64,000 bases of DNA from Eunapius fragilis (GCA_963681505.1 OY811980.1:5769004-5833003), one strand, 5' to 3'. Counted from the first letter of the stretch, positions 48,601-58,304 are shown. The notes: generated from the sequence alone by a model not told the origin. Program-made: numbers and translations.

Positions 48601-51600
48601 ACACTACCGTTGGTGAAGGAAGACTTTCTACTACTGTGTTATCACAAACCGGTGAAACAGGTACAGATCACAGTATGATAACGTGCATATACATGTTGTG
48701 CATACATCATGTTCCTGGCCAGAACTATCCTGGTAATTATTGTATGTCACTATGTATCCTTCTCCCATGTATTGATTTCTATTATAAATACTGGTGAAAT
48801 TATATTAATATTGATCTTTAACAGTTCCAACGACACCTCAGAACTTCTCTGTTACTCCTGTTGCTGGTTCACCATCTCAACTTTCTGTTAGTTGGTCTGT
48901 ACCCATACCTAGGAATGGTATCATCACTGGTTACTCTGTGTACTGTAACACTTCTGCCAATCAACCATATTCAGAGCAATTGATTGGACCAAATTTGCCC
49001 ACCATTAGATCTGTAGTGAATGGAATAACACTGGGTGCTACACTGAGTGGTCTCAGCCCATACACACAATATAGTTGTTATGTCACTGCTAATACATCAG
49101 TGGGAGAGGGAGGCCCTTCAGTTATATCAACATCCAGGACAGTTGAAGGAAGTATGTTGTTCATTGCAGCTTAGTACTATTAATCAATATGTTGCCACTT
49201 TTTTCAGCCCCACCTCCTCCATATAACCTCACTGCATACAATCAAAGTTCTACTTCAATCAATCTAATTTGGACACGCCCCCTGTTTCCCAATGGCATCA
49301 TACAGATGTATGAGGTTGTGTACTACCCAGCAGAGAACACTAATGGAACCACTAACATCACCACACTGACCACATCACTAACTATAAGTGGACTTGCCTT
49401 CTATACCTTGTACACCTTCAGAGTGAGTGTGGTGACCAGTGGAGGGACAAGTGTCTACAGTGAACCTGTTAGTCAGCTCACTTCAGAGGATGGTATGTAT
49501 TTTGAGAGTGTGAACAGCATCATTCTTTGACCTGCATATCATCAAACCATCCTAGCCCCCTCCCCTCCCCTCAATGTTGTGGCCTACAACACCAGCTCCA
49601 CCTCCATCATGGTTACCTGGCAACCACCCCAGTTCCCAAATGGCATCATCAGAGGCTACCAAGTGAACTACACACTTTCAGGAGGAGCTGGAACTACTTA
49701 TGTTGTGGATACAAATGATTCCAACAGCACTCTCCTCACTGGCCTGTCTATTTACACAAAATATATTGTTTTTTTGAGAGCCCTTACAGTAACCCTAGGC
49801 AACAGCAGTTCTGCTGTCAGGGTATCAACAAATGAAGATGGTATGTTTTACTCACATACTTAAAATATGTTCATATCATACAATCATTTTAACCACAGTG
49901 CCTGGTACTCCTAATGCCCTGAACTCTTCAGTAGTTAATTCATCAACTCTTATTGCCTCATGGGCAGAACCATCCCCTGTCAATGGAATTATAACTAGTT
50001 ATGACTTGTACTATTCCATCAGTACTTTTGGTAATTGTTCTACAAGTGGAACAAGTCAACGTATTCCTTCTGTACCAGGGCAGACAACATACAATGCAAC
50101 CTTGACTAATCTGGTTCCATTTAGCACTTATGCCCTGTGTGTGCAGGCCTCAACTAGGATTGGCCCTGGTGCTCTCACCACTGCTGTGGTCATCACTACA
50201 GACCCAGGCATATCCTCACCTCCCACTAACTTTACTGCCACTGCTGTCAACTCTACATCAATCAAGCTAACATGGGGATATCCACAGACTCCCCAAGGTC
50301 TCATTGCTGGGTATCAGATAATGCACAATACTTCACTGTCATTCAACCCAGTGAACATTAACATCTCCACCAATGACAGCTCACAACAGATCTACTCATT
50401 TAGTGGTCTCATTCCACTCACAGCATACTTTTTTTCTGTGAGGGCATTTAGCTACCTCACCAGACCCAGTGTATTAACCTCATTAATGTATGGAAATTAC
50501 TCTCAAGAGCTATTTATTAAGACGTTGTGGGATGGTAAGTTGGAACACTTCAATTGGCAATCACACACAACTAATGAAATTGGCTCATATATGCACATGC
50601 ACACCCGCACATGCACACACACACAAACGCATACACACACACACCATAACATGCGGGGCATTTTTTAACAGTCACAGCATCACCACAGCACTTTGGACTT
50701 ACTGAAATCTCTTCAAGTGTCTTTATGGCCAACTGGACACCTCCATCCTCACCCAGTGGGATTGTTATAGGCTACACAGTGTACTGTGCAGTATCACAGA
50801 ACCAGACCTATCCTGATCAGGTACCAACTGGTGCTTCTGCCTATACTGTCTTCAATGTGACCAGTCAGACTTCTGTATACCTGAGTGGCCTTCTTCCATT
50901 TACGTTCTACCAGTGTTATGTCACTGCTAACACTACTGTTGGTGAAGGTAGTCCTTCCATCACTGGCATATCTCAGACCAGTCAAGCAGGTGTGTGCATT
51001 TAAATATATCTATAGTTCATGTCTTCATTTATACCAAACACATTTTCTCCAATTGAATAATTTGTTTCATAATATGATATAATAGGCATTATTTCTTGTA
51101 CCAACCTGTACTTCATTAAGGCCTTAATTATGCCTAACTTCTATCGTACTATACTTGAAACGTGTCTTAGCTTCCATTCTAATGATGTAACAGAAATTGA
51201 CGAGTTTGATTGCTCTTCAGCTCCATCCTCACCTCTGAATTTCACATTGTCCACTGTTCCTGGGTCTCCAACTGCTCTCTGTGCTGCATGGTCTGTACCC
51301 ATACCAAGGAATGGTATCATCACTGGATACACTGTGTACTGTAACACTTCTATCAACCAACCATACCCTGAGCAAGTGATAGGTACAAATATTGCCACCA
51401 TCAGATCTGCAGTGAATGGGACAACACTGGTGGTAACATTCAACACAGGACTCAACCCACACACACAGTATAGTTGTTACGTGACTGCTAATACATCTTA
51501 TGGCCAAAGCAGACCTTCGGCTCTGGTCACTGCTTTAACTGCTCAATCAGGTAATTATGCATTATCCAAAAGGGGTAATTCTATGGAATATGAATGTGAT

Positions 51601-52422
51601 CAAATTCATTATATGCTACATTGCAAACTTTTTTCAGTTCCTTCATCACCTCAGCACCTTTCTCTGTCTCCTATTTTGGACCATCCAACTGAACTCTCAG
51701 CCAATTGGTCTGTACCCAAACCAAGGAATGGTATCATCACTGGATACACTGTGTACTGTAACACATCTATCAAACAACCATACCCTGAGCAAGTGATTGG
51801 TTCGAATATTGCCACCATTAAATCTGTAGTGAATGGGACAACACTGGCTGTAACATTCAACACAGGACTCAGCCCATACACACAGTATAGTTGTTATGTG
51901 ACTGCAAATTCATCGACTGGAGAGGGAAACCATTCAGATGTTGTCACTGAGAGAACTGGAGAAGCAAGTGAGAAACATTTAATCATCAGAGAATTTGTTT
52001 TGGATTTATAATATGGGAAAGTGTCCAGCAAAATCACCCTTCTGAATAGTTTGTCAAGTTTTCAAATTATTCTGTGAACTCCAAAGAGCTTCTGTATGCA
52101 TCCTAAATTGGACTATCCATCATAAATGTATTAGGCACTGAATTTATAACTAGCCATTCATTTCAATGTGAGCGTTACTTTCTTTTGCTTGTCCTGGAAA
52201 ATTTGATAAAGTATCAAAATTGCGATTTTGCTGGACACTTCCATGTATGCTTTGAAATACTTGGAAGTCAAATTAGGTTTTTTGTGTGGTCAACTGTTCA
52301 ATCTCTCAAAGAAAACTTGCAGATGAATTATTAACGTACCATGTTGAACTATGTAATTATGTCAGTAAGATATTAACCCTTACTAAATAATCTCACTCAA
52401 GGTACACTTATTACAATCTGAT
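33014..52422 (+). CDS. FN3-array adhesion GPCR, N-terminal part (39 FN3 domains), cut by a gap
   Basis: Two leader exons are followed by 33 exons encoding 39 FN3 domains. All FN3 exons are phase 1-1, with one or two domains each. The last exon before the gap is 51638-51967; the intron after it runs into the run of N. Standing alone the model has no membrane anchor or stop. Joined to the minus-strand exons 57968-53519 (right contig flipped), phases match and the total is 15663 bases, an exact multiple of three: about 5220 residues. This ectodomain would be exposed at the cell surface and is dense in N-glycosylation motifs. Its job is unknown; long FN3 arrays usually act as adhesive or spacer stalks. 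Confidence 0.8.
33205..34558 (+). other. First large intron of the FN3 receptor gene
   Basis: 1.35 kb, AT-rich and non-coding. It has a weak foldback at 33284-33402 and a TG-rich patch near 34090-34155. I see no gene inside. Confidence 0.5.
33284..33402. repeat. Weak foldback element
   Basis: The terminal TAGCAAAGGCAA is mirrored by TTGCCTTTGCTA. The inner parts are only partly complementary (TCAATGAAT and ATTCATTGA). Confidence 0.5.
34559..39277 (+). CDS. FN3 unit 1 (long type, 8 domains)
   Basis: The exons are 34559-35170 (two FN3 domains in one exon, type D), 36628-36945 (A), 37168-37494 and 37610-37936 (B), 38253-38582 (B'), 38645-38929 (C) and 38993-39277 (E). FN3 hallmarks recur: W in the B strand (FVSWTPP, MANWTPP, LNWTRP, VTWQPP), NG-I-GY turns and a Tyr-rich F strand (YQCYVTANTS). 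This unit is the most diverged copy and has been stretched by insertions in its first intron. Confidence 0.85.
35257..35514. repeat. MITE relative of the GTGTCCAGCAAAATC family
   Basis: The left end has CTGCCCAGCAAAATCACC and the right end, on the opposite strand, GTGTCTAGCAAAGTCATCC. Both resemble the ends of the copy at 52021-52238. The interior has diverged. Confidence 0.5.
35941..36200 (+). pseudogene. Decayed FN3 exon within the intron
   Basis: The sequence follows the second FN3 domain of exon 34559-35170: CACCTGATATCCAGATCTCG, CTCCTCCAACAGCTTTTAGT, ATTATACCATCTGTGGCCTG and GTGTACAACATTTCTGTGAG align with that exon. Internal deletions and in-frame stops (for example TAG after TCACTTTAACA near 36030) destroy the domain. 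It looks like a leftover from an earlier duplication of a type D exon. Confidence 0.7.
36262..36528. repeat. Long hairpin element (267 bp, about 120 bp arms)
   Basis: CATGAAAATGTTGAATCCTG at the left end is mirrored at the right end. The arms continue almost without mismatch through TACAAACCATTATAATATTC and TGATGAACTGTATAATATAC to a short central loop rich in GCATGC. It is non-coding; MITE or foldback class. Very high arm identity suggests a young insertion. Confidence 0.8.
39341..41464 (+). CDS. FN3 unit 2 (short type, 6 domains)
   Basis: The exons are 39341-39967 (D, two FN3 domains), 40028-40345 (A), 40449-40775 (B), 40832-41116 (C) and 41180-41464 (E). The two extra B-type exons of unit 1 are absent. 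Unit length to the next D exon is 2190 bases. The C-E intron (63 bases) is nearly identical to that of units 3-5. Confidence 0.88.
41531..45340 (+). CDS. FN3 unit 3 (long type, 8 domains)
   Basis: The exons are 41531-42157 (D), 42212-42529 (A), 43196-43522 and 43599-43925 (B), 44305-44634 (B'), 44708-44992 (C) and 45056-45340 (E). The order matches unit 1 exactly, including a poly-C run in the B-B' intron (44051 onwards, compare 38020 in unit 1). Units 1 and 3 therefore descend from one long ancestral unit. Confidence 0.88.
42530..43195 (+). other. Intron with a long G-run in unit 3
   Basis: The A-B intron of unit 3 is 666 bases and carries about 29 G at 42645-42673 and a nearby T-run. The 3' 110 bases match the corresponding intron of unit 1 (CTATGTTCCTGTTTTCTAAT). 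The middle part is unit-specific and matches nothing I recognise. Confidence 0.6.
45422..47605 (+). CDS. FN3 unit 4 (short type, 6 domains)
   Basis: The exons are 45422-46048 (D), 46107-46424 (A), 46589-46915 (B), 46972-47256 (C) and 47321-47605 (E). The D exon has a substitution of Tyr by Cys (SYNLCYSIS for SYDLYYSIS). The part from 46543 on is repeated in reverse at the right end of the window. Confidence 0.88.
47665..49840 (+). CDS. FN3 unit 5 (short type, 6 domains)
   Basis: The exons are 47665-48288 (D, one codon shorter than its relatives), 48343-48660 (A), 48825-49151 (B), 49208-49492 (C) and 49556-49840 (E). The last exon differs from its inverted copy at 49708 (G here; the mirrored base gives Asn instead of Asp). 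Confidence 0.88.
49899..51967 (+). CDS. FN3 unit 6 (partial, 5 domains)
   Basis: The exons are 49899-50534 (D, with a longer and diverged second domain end), 50672-50989 (A, diverged start), 51221-51550 and 51638-51967 (B'-type). The C and E exons are missing. After 51967 the gene continues in an intron that runs into the assembly gap. A CA-rich microsatellite lies in the intron at about 50600-50645. Confidence 0.85.
52021..52238. repeat. MITE, GTGTCCAGCAAAATC family
   Basis: The element starts with GTGTCCAGCAAAATCACC and ends with the inverted GATTTTGCTGGACAC. It is 218 bp and non-coding. An internal block resembles, in opposite orientation, 2993-3118 in the RPTP intron. The mirrored copy lies at about 58305-58522. 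Confidence 0.75.
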
Positions 52423-52622
52423 NNNNNNNNNNNNNNNNNNNNNNNNNNNNNNNNNNNNNNNNNNNNNNNNNNNNNNNNNNNNNNNNNNNNNNNNNNNNNN
52501 NNNNNNNNNNNNNNNNNNNNNNNNNNNNNNNNNNNNNNNNNNNNNNNNNNNNNNNNNNNNNNNNNNNNNNNNNNNNNNNNNNNNNNNNNNNNNNNNNNNN
52601 NNNNNNNNNNNNNNNNNNNNNN
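52423..52622. other. Assembly gap (200 N)
   Basis: Exactly 200 N: a round number typical of a placeholder of unknown true size. The left contig stops in an intron of the FN3 receptor; the right contig begins beyond the 3' end of a minus-strand gene. Confidence 0.95.
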
Positions 52623-53518
52623 CACAGCTTGGAAGAATGAGTATTCGACACCCATTTAAAGTACATTCAAAACCATTTGAATGTTTGGGAGGAGTCTCAT
52701 CTCTGGTCACGTGTGCCCCATCATAGGTAAAAAAAAAAACGTGGGCTACGTACGGTCGGATACGAATATACGCAACTGACCTATGGGAGATTGGCATGAT
52801 TGTGCTTAGAATGGCCCGTTCAACACTGGCTTATCTTCACATCTTGAAGTTGATAGTGGCTGGGATCAAGATGGCTCAAGGGCTTGAATCGACTCGCTAT
52901 CGGAGTACGAATGAATCAATCGACAGGCCACGCCGATTTCAATTTGGCTACCCATTTGACCCGCACGATTGTATGTACTATATATGTCTGTGGCACCAAT
53001 AACAAAAATGTTTCAGTGAGGCCCGATACGAAAAGTGGGTGGTGGTGGGAAGGGGGGGGGGGGGTGCTGTCCACTTGAGGCCATACGCTGCAAGCCCGAA
53101 AGTAGGAGTTTTTAATACGGGCCTTTGTTAATATGGCACGCTGTATTTTAGCAAATACACTGCACGTTATCGTTGATAATTAATGGTAGGACCAGGTAGG
53201 TCGAGGGGGACCCGGGCCATGTGATTGAAAAGTTGCGCACCGAATGCATTCGTAGCGGTAAGAATATAAACATTCATTCATATAACATTCAAATGGATTC
53301 TTTGCCATTCGTATTCTTCCAACCCGTGCACCATTTTGCATAGTCATGTCATCACCGCACAGAATAAAGCACTACATGCGACAGGAATTTGAAGAACTAC
53401 ATAAGGTATATCAAGCACACATACTCATGTACCATGCATATCACACAGAACTAGCAAACAGAGTAAAATTTTAACGACGGGCAGCAGTTTTTCAGTCATA
53501 GCTAATAGCTCAGCGACC
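52623..53518. other. Sequence downstream of the minus-strand GPCR, no gene seen
   Basis: This 0.9 kb stretch lies beyond the stop codon of the minus-strand gene. It has a G-run at about 53051-53062 and short unsupported open frames. An ATTAAA variant polyadenylation hexamer on the minus strand is at 53111-53116, a weak candidate for the gene's 3' end. Confidence 0.5.
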
Positions 53519-54759
53519 TCACAAATTCAGCTCAACATCTTCGTCGAATGTCACTGTCACCACTTCCTCCATGTGACGCTTGTGACGTGATAAAGTGCGG
53601 GTGAGCATCGCGGTGGGTCCGAGAGCTTTTATTTCTTCAGTAAAGACAGTTTCATCGGGATCAGGTTTGCCTAAAATTGTTCCGCGAGTCATCAGACTCA
53701 GCTTAGTTGATGCTCGTGTTGAAGATAGAGACCATATATGTTTCTTGTCACGAGGCCTTAGAAGCTGCAACCACGAGAGACGAACTTCCTTCTTCAGGGC
53801 GCAGAAGAAAATGAATATTAAGAAACCTTGGAATGAATTTATCAATGTGAACACAATCTGGAAAGCCTGGTCAGCTTTCACGATGGTAAGTGCCCCAAAG
53901 ATCCAGGTAAGGCCAAATAGGACGAATACACTAATGATGTTTATCATCAGTTGAATGGAACCAAAATTCTTGTTGTGGTCGCTTGATCGCTTCAGCGCGT
54001 GCTTAATTAGTACCACAATCGCGATAACGAATATGACAGCATTGAAGGCAAGCATGAGAAGAATTGGTCCCAAGAATGCAGCAAAGAATACTGTGACATT
54101 ACTAATGAAGCAGCTATTGAGGTGGGGAAGATATCAGCGGAATGACAAGTGCACATGAAACCACGCGGTTAGCTTACTATCCATACGGTGCGTCACGTTT
54201 GACAAGCAGATTTCGATCCATGGCTAGTGGAATAATTACGGGAACCAATGGTGTCACTGAAAGGTTGAAAATATAATATACTGTAACCCGAAATCATCTA
54301 CAGCATACCCCAACAGACAAGAGATAGAATGATGATGTATCGTGTGGTGATCTGGAAAAACACAAGGACAAGCTTCTGGAACATCAACAAGGCCTCCGCC
54401 CCCATCCACATCACGGCCACCAGGGTGAAGTAGTGGACCAACACTGACACAGTCACGCAGCCTCCATAGTTCTCTGTCCTGTCAATTCCAATCACAAACA
54501 CCAACAGCATACCAATGAGGGCACAGCACAGCTGAACATGGTACTTGGAGACATCCTTCTCTCTCTGCTTCCTAAGTTTTGCATTGTGAACCACGTAGGT
54601 AACTATTAATTAAATATTAACTTACTTTATAAGTGTTAGGCTCATAATTGTTGCCACCAGTCCAAGAAGAGACAGTGACACTCCAACAAAGGTGATGGCT
54701 TCCAATGCTCTTTGAACAGGTGTACTTGGAGGTTCAGGTCTGATTCTGCTTGATATGTC
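53519..54759 (-). CDS. Seven-transmembrane domain and cytoplasmic tail
   Basis: TM1 lies in 54759-54626 (FVGVSLSLLGLVATIMSL). TM2-TM4 lie in 54571-54309 (LCCALIGMLLVFVIGID; VLVHYFTLVAVMWMGAEALL; YIIILSLVCWG) and continue in 54256-54178. TM5-TM7 lie in 54113-53519 (LGPILLMLAFNAVIFVIAIV; FVLFGLTWIFGALTIV; FTLINSFQGFLIFIFFCAL). VMWMGAEAL in TM3 and GLTWIFGAL in TM6 are adhesion-class signatures. The tail is about 75 residues, Ser/Thr-rich, and ends DEDVELNL without an obvious PDZ motif. Confidence 0.9.
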
Positions 54760-57700
54760 CTGCAATGATCAAAGTAAGAGTACTGGGTATGACCACAGAG
54801 AAACCTTACCACTAAGATGGCAAAGTTTGTCAGGTGTGAGCATTGACACTGTATTTGGCTATTTGAAGTGTTGCTCATGTTGGTGATGCATCCCTCTGTA
54901 GTCCAGTTACCTCTCCCTCCTGATGGTAGATGTAGTATATGCATTGTTTATAAGTAATTGTTCCTTTTCATACCATAGGACTTGTCCCTTCCTCCACAAT
55001 TCCCTCCCAACCTGATCATTAATACCCCCCTCCCTCAACTAAACCTCATTCCTACCCCTCCCTCACTGTACCTGCTGCACTAAAGTTCCAACTGACACAG
55101 TCATATTTTGTGTAATTCTGCATTCAGTAATGGTCAATCAAACTTTGCTCAAAATTTTTGTAATGGTCTTACTTTGCTAGGAATAGTGAACATGAATTGA
55201 GCTGGGGTCGAAAGGTTTCCAAATGACGTATCACTTCCTGCTACAATTGTAGCACCAAGGACGAGAGATGCTATCATGGTGGTATTTGAAGAATTAGCTA
55301 GTGGGAAAAAAGATGCTGTGCGATAGATAGAGAAAACAAGTCCAATACGACTGTTATTTAAGGATTTGAACAATGATGGTGGCAGGAAAACTGATGCAGT
55401 GGATGCAGGAGTATTGGAGACACTGGAAGTGTTTCCTGTTTCTTCCAGGCTACTATTTCCAACATCTTGTGGGGAAAAGCTAAAGCTGGTTCCCCCAATG
55501 GTAAGGTTAGCTAGAGGAATCTGGTTGGCAGGATTACTGAATGACCACAACTTTTGCATTTCATTACAGGCTAACCTTTTGAGCAACAAGTGTTGTCTGG
55601 TTTTTTATAGAAACAAAAGATGTGAAATTTTCTTGCTCAACAAGACTTGAAGCAATGTTTTCAAATGACTTAACAATTCTGGAAATACGATTTGTTTTAA
55701 AATGGTAAGATGTCTTAATAAATTGTAATTTACATTGAACCACTTCTTTCCAGCACCATTGGTGGCCAAGATTGGATACTGCTTAGGACTGTAACAACGT
55801 TGGTGATGGTCTGATGAGATATAAATGTAAGTTCAAAATGCACTGGCTTGCTTATCACGTACTTCAGGCTGCACGAGAACAGATGGTGATGATATGTTGG
55901 CAATTTGAGTGATGACATTTGTCACAACAGCCAGGTTTGAACTACTTTGGTCCACCACCTCCGTAGCTTGAGACACTACAGTCTGTAACTGTGATGTCAC
56001 ATTAACCACATTTTCTGAGCTGATGGTTTGCTGTTGAGCATATATAACTGTAAGTACTGTACAATGATTTTAAAAAACCTCACATTTTGTATAACTGATC
56101 CGAGGTCCTTGAACTGCTTGGTCACCACTGTGGGGCATTTTGAAGCATCCTCTGTCCAGATCTGTCCATCACAGTACCGTGTAACATTTTGACCATCTAT
56201 CCCATACTGACACATTTGAGATACAGTCTGACCATCCACTGCCTCTGGCCAGCTGTATGTCCCTCCTCTGTTGACCACGTCCAGAGCACAACTGCAAAAT
56301 CTGTTTGCTGTAAAGGATTAACCACAGTAGAATCATATGATTGATTGATAATACAATGCTAAAATAAACCTGATATAACTTGTGCACTATTTCCTAGAAC
56401 AATTGCTCTGCTGGTGATGTGTTGAGATTTAAATGACTGTACAAACATGGCTATCTCAGTGGATGTCAACTTCAGAAAAATCAAAATGTTGCATTCAATC
56501 CTATATGATCCAGTAGTGACATCATTTGGACACCTAATATCAGTGTACATAGAGTTAAAACCACATCAACATATTGATTTTACCTTTGCACAGAACTGCA
56601 CAGTGCCCCCAAAGGAAATACTCCATTTATGCCACTCCCCCGAAGACTGACATTTGCTACCATTGCTATCTGAAAATGGAGAACATTATTTTATGATTCT
56701 GTCAAATATAAGGTTACCTCATCTTGAAACTGTGAGAGAGCAAGATCATTTTGATTATTATCAACGTTGGTTTGTGTGGATATCCTGAGATATACAACAA
56801 GTGGATCTGTGGTCGGTGCTGTATTGGAATAATACAATAAATAAATGTCATAAGTAATGTTACTAGAGATAGCTAGTTACCATGAAGGGTTGTTGCATTT
56901 ATAGAGGTGTTAGGACCACACCCACTAATGGTAAAAGCACACACAATGACTGAGTACTGGGTATAATTGAAAAGGTTTTGAATTAGCAGTGTGGTATTTG
57001 AAACCCTAGAAGACCTTGCTGGAAAGCCATTTGATGGTGTGTAGGTCACCTATACAAATTAGTAATTGACACAACATTTTAAATGTCACTTCTCCTAAGC
57101 CTCACCATGTATCCTAATACAATTCCATTACTACATGATGGAGGACTCCATGACACTAGCAGACTGCTGTAGCTGAGGTCACTGACACTGATATTGAGAG
57201 GGGAAGATGGCGGAGCCTGTAGGGTGGTGAATGATTGAGGCATGGAGAATTCTCCCTCTCCTTCAGTTGTGTTTACCAACACAACAAATGAGTAAGAAGT
57301 GAATGGCACTGTGGGAACATTGGACATCAACATTAAAACATGACAGCAGAGTCATGTTAGACCTCCTACCAAGTGACATGTCTTTCAGTGCTTTGTATCG
57401 CTGGCTTCCAGGTACTGTAATGTAGTAACTGTGATTGCGACCATTTAAGCAGTCTTCACCAACAGAGCTGGGATCATTAACAGTTACATTAACAAAGTAT
57501 GAAATGACTGAATAGTTCTTTTCCAGAGGACAGCTCCAAGTGAGATTGGCAGAGGTAGCAGTGAGGGCACTTGATGGAACCTCTGGAGGTTGTGGGACCT
57601 CAGCATATGCTGTGAGGTCATGTAAGTTATACAGGTTTACCACTTTGTACAGAGACAGGACTCACTGTTAAGGGATGAATCAACAACTGGTCCACTAAAT

Positions 57701-57968
57701 GGTCCAGGACCTTTGCTTGTGTATGCTCTCACTGAAATGCTGTACTGCACACACTCCAAAAGCATATTCAGTACTAGATGATTTGGAGCACCGCTGGTGT
57801 TCCTATAGCTGACACTGGTCTGTCCATTGTCCAAGGGCCATGTATACCTCACTTCATAGGCTATGAGGATACCATTCCTTGATATATTAGGTATCTGTTC
57901 CCAACTGACATTGACTGAAGTTGGTGCAAATGTAATGGCAGACACTTCGATGGGAGCAGCACTAGGAC
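53519..57968 (-). CDS. Adhesion GPCR C-terminal part: 3 FN3, HRM-like, GAIN/GPS, 7TM
   Basis: Eighteen minus-strand exons, given 5' to 3': 57968-57666, 57609-57370, 57308-57106, 57049-56881, 56818-56718, 56669-56584, 56533-56370, 56307-56084, 56030-55863, 55810-55734, 55678-55576, 55520-55173, 55117-55072, 54919-54810, 54759-54626, 54571-54309, 54256-54178 and 54113-53519 (stop TGA at 53521-53519). Phases are consistent throughout. The first exon begins in phase 1, the same phase in which the plus-strand FN3 array stops before the gap. This is the signalling half of a family-B-like adhesion receptor: the GAIN domain cuts itself at the GPS and the seven helices couple to G proteins. It most likely belongs to the 33014-52422 gene, with the contig placed backwards. 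Confidence 0.85.
54810..56030 (-). CDS. GAIN domain and GPS autoproteolysis site
   Basis: Exons from 56030 to 54810 encode a helical N-terminal part (VVNVTSQLQTVVSQATEVVD) and a beta-rich part (RIGLVFSIYRTASFFPLANS). The GPS follows: CVSWNFS, NWTTEGC, CQCSHLTNFAIL. The cleavage triad His-Leu|Thr is intact, with the scissile bond between codons ending at 54831 and starting at 54830. After the cut the residues TNFAILV would form the start of the tethered agonist. The glycine-tryptophan and cysteine pattern is complete, so self-cleavage is expected. Confidence 0.85.
56084..56307 (-). CDS. HRM-like (hormone receptor motif) domain
   Basis: Spaced cysteines and signature residues fit the HRM fold: CSCALDVV, TYSWPEAVDGQTVSQMCQYG, NVTRYCDGQIWTEDASKC. 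HRM domains stand directly before GAIN in many adhesion GPCRs, the position seen here. No ligand can be inferred. Confidence 0.7.
56370..56818 (-). CDS. Linker exons between FN3 and HRM
   Basis: Exons 56818-56718, 56669-56584 and 56533-56370 encode a region with no confident domain (LVVYLRISTQTNVDNNQND; SGINGVFPLGALC; CPNDVTTGSYRIEC; EIAMFVQSFKSQHI). Alternation of hydrophobic residues and a hydrophobic helix hint at a small alpha/beta module such as a SEA-like domain, but this is only a guess. The donor of the last exon (GTTTAT at 56369) is weak and was chosen because it alone keeps phase with the HRM exon. Confidence 0.55.
56881..57968 (-). CDS. Last three FN3 domains of the adhesion GPCR
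   Basis: FN3-40 is a single exon (57968-57666: SVNVSWEQIPNISRNGILIA...YSISVRAYTSKGPG). FN3-41 spans 57609-57370 and the start of 57308-57106 (ANLTWSCPLEKNYSVISYF...YSFVVLVNTTEGEG). FN3-42 continues in 57308-57106 and ends in 57049-56881 (LLVSWSPPSCSNGIVLGYM...YSVIVCAFTISGCG). Unlike the array upstream, these are split by internal introns (one in phase 0) and are well diverged from each other, so they are the old, non-duplicating base of the stalk. Confidence 0.85.
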
Positions 57969-58304
57969 CTGAAAGAAAAATCTGTTGTTAGTTGCAATGA
58001 CAGGATTTGAAAGAGTCAAATATAAAATGGTAATCATTAACAAGACTATTATCTACCAAAATCAGTCGAGTTGTGCATCTCACCACAATGGATTTTAGTA
58101 GCATATACGAAGGTCTAAGACATCAGATTGTAATAAGTGTACCTTGAGTGAGATTATTTAGTAAGGGTTAATATCTTACTGACATAATTACATAGTTCAA
58201 CATGGTACGTTAATAATTCATCTGCAAGTTTTCTTTGAGAGATTGAACAGTTGACCACACAAAAAACTAATTTGACTTCCAAGTATTTCAAAGCATACAT
58301 GGAA

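Noticed and set aside
52796-53002. Short open frames right of the gap
   Set aside because: No domain, no splice context, and located downstream of the end of the minus-strand gene.
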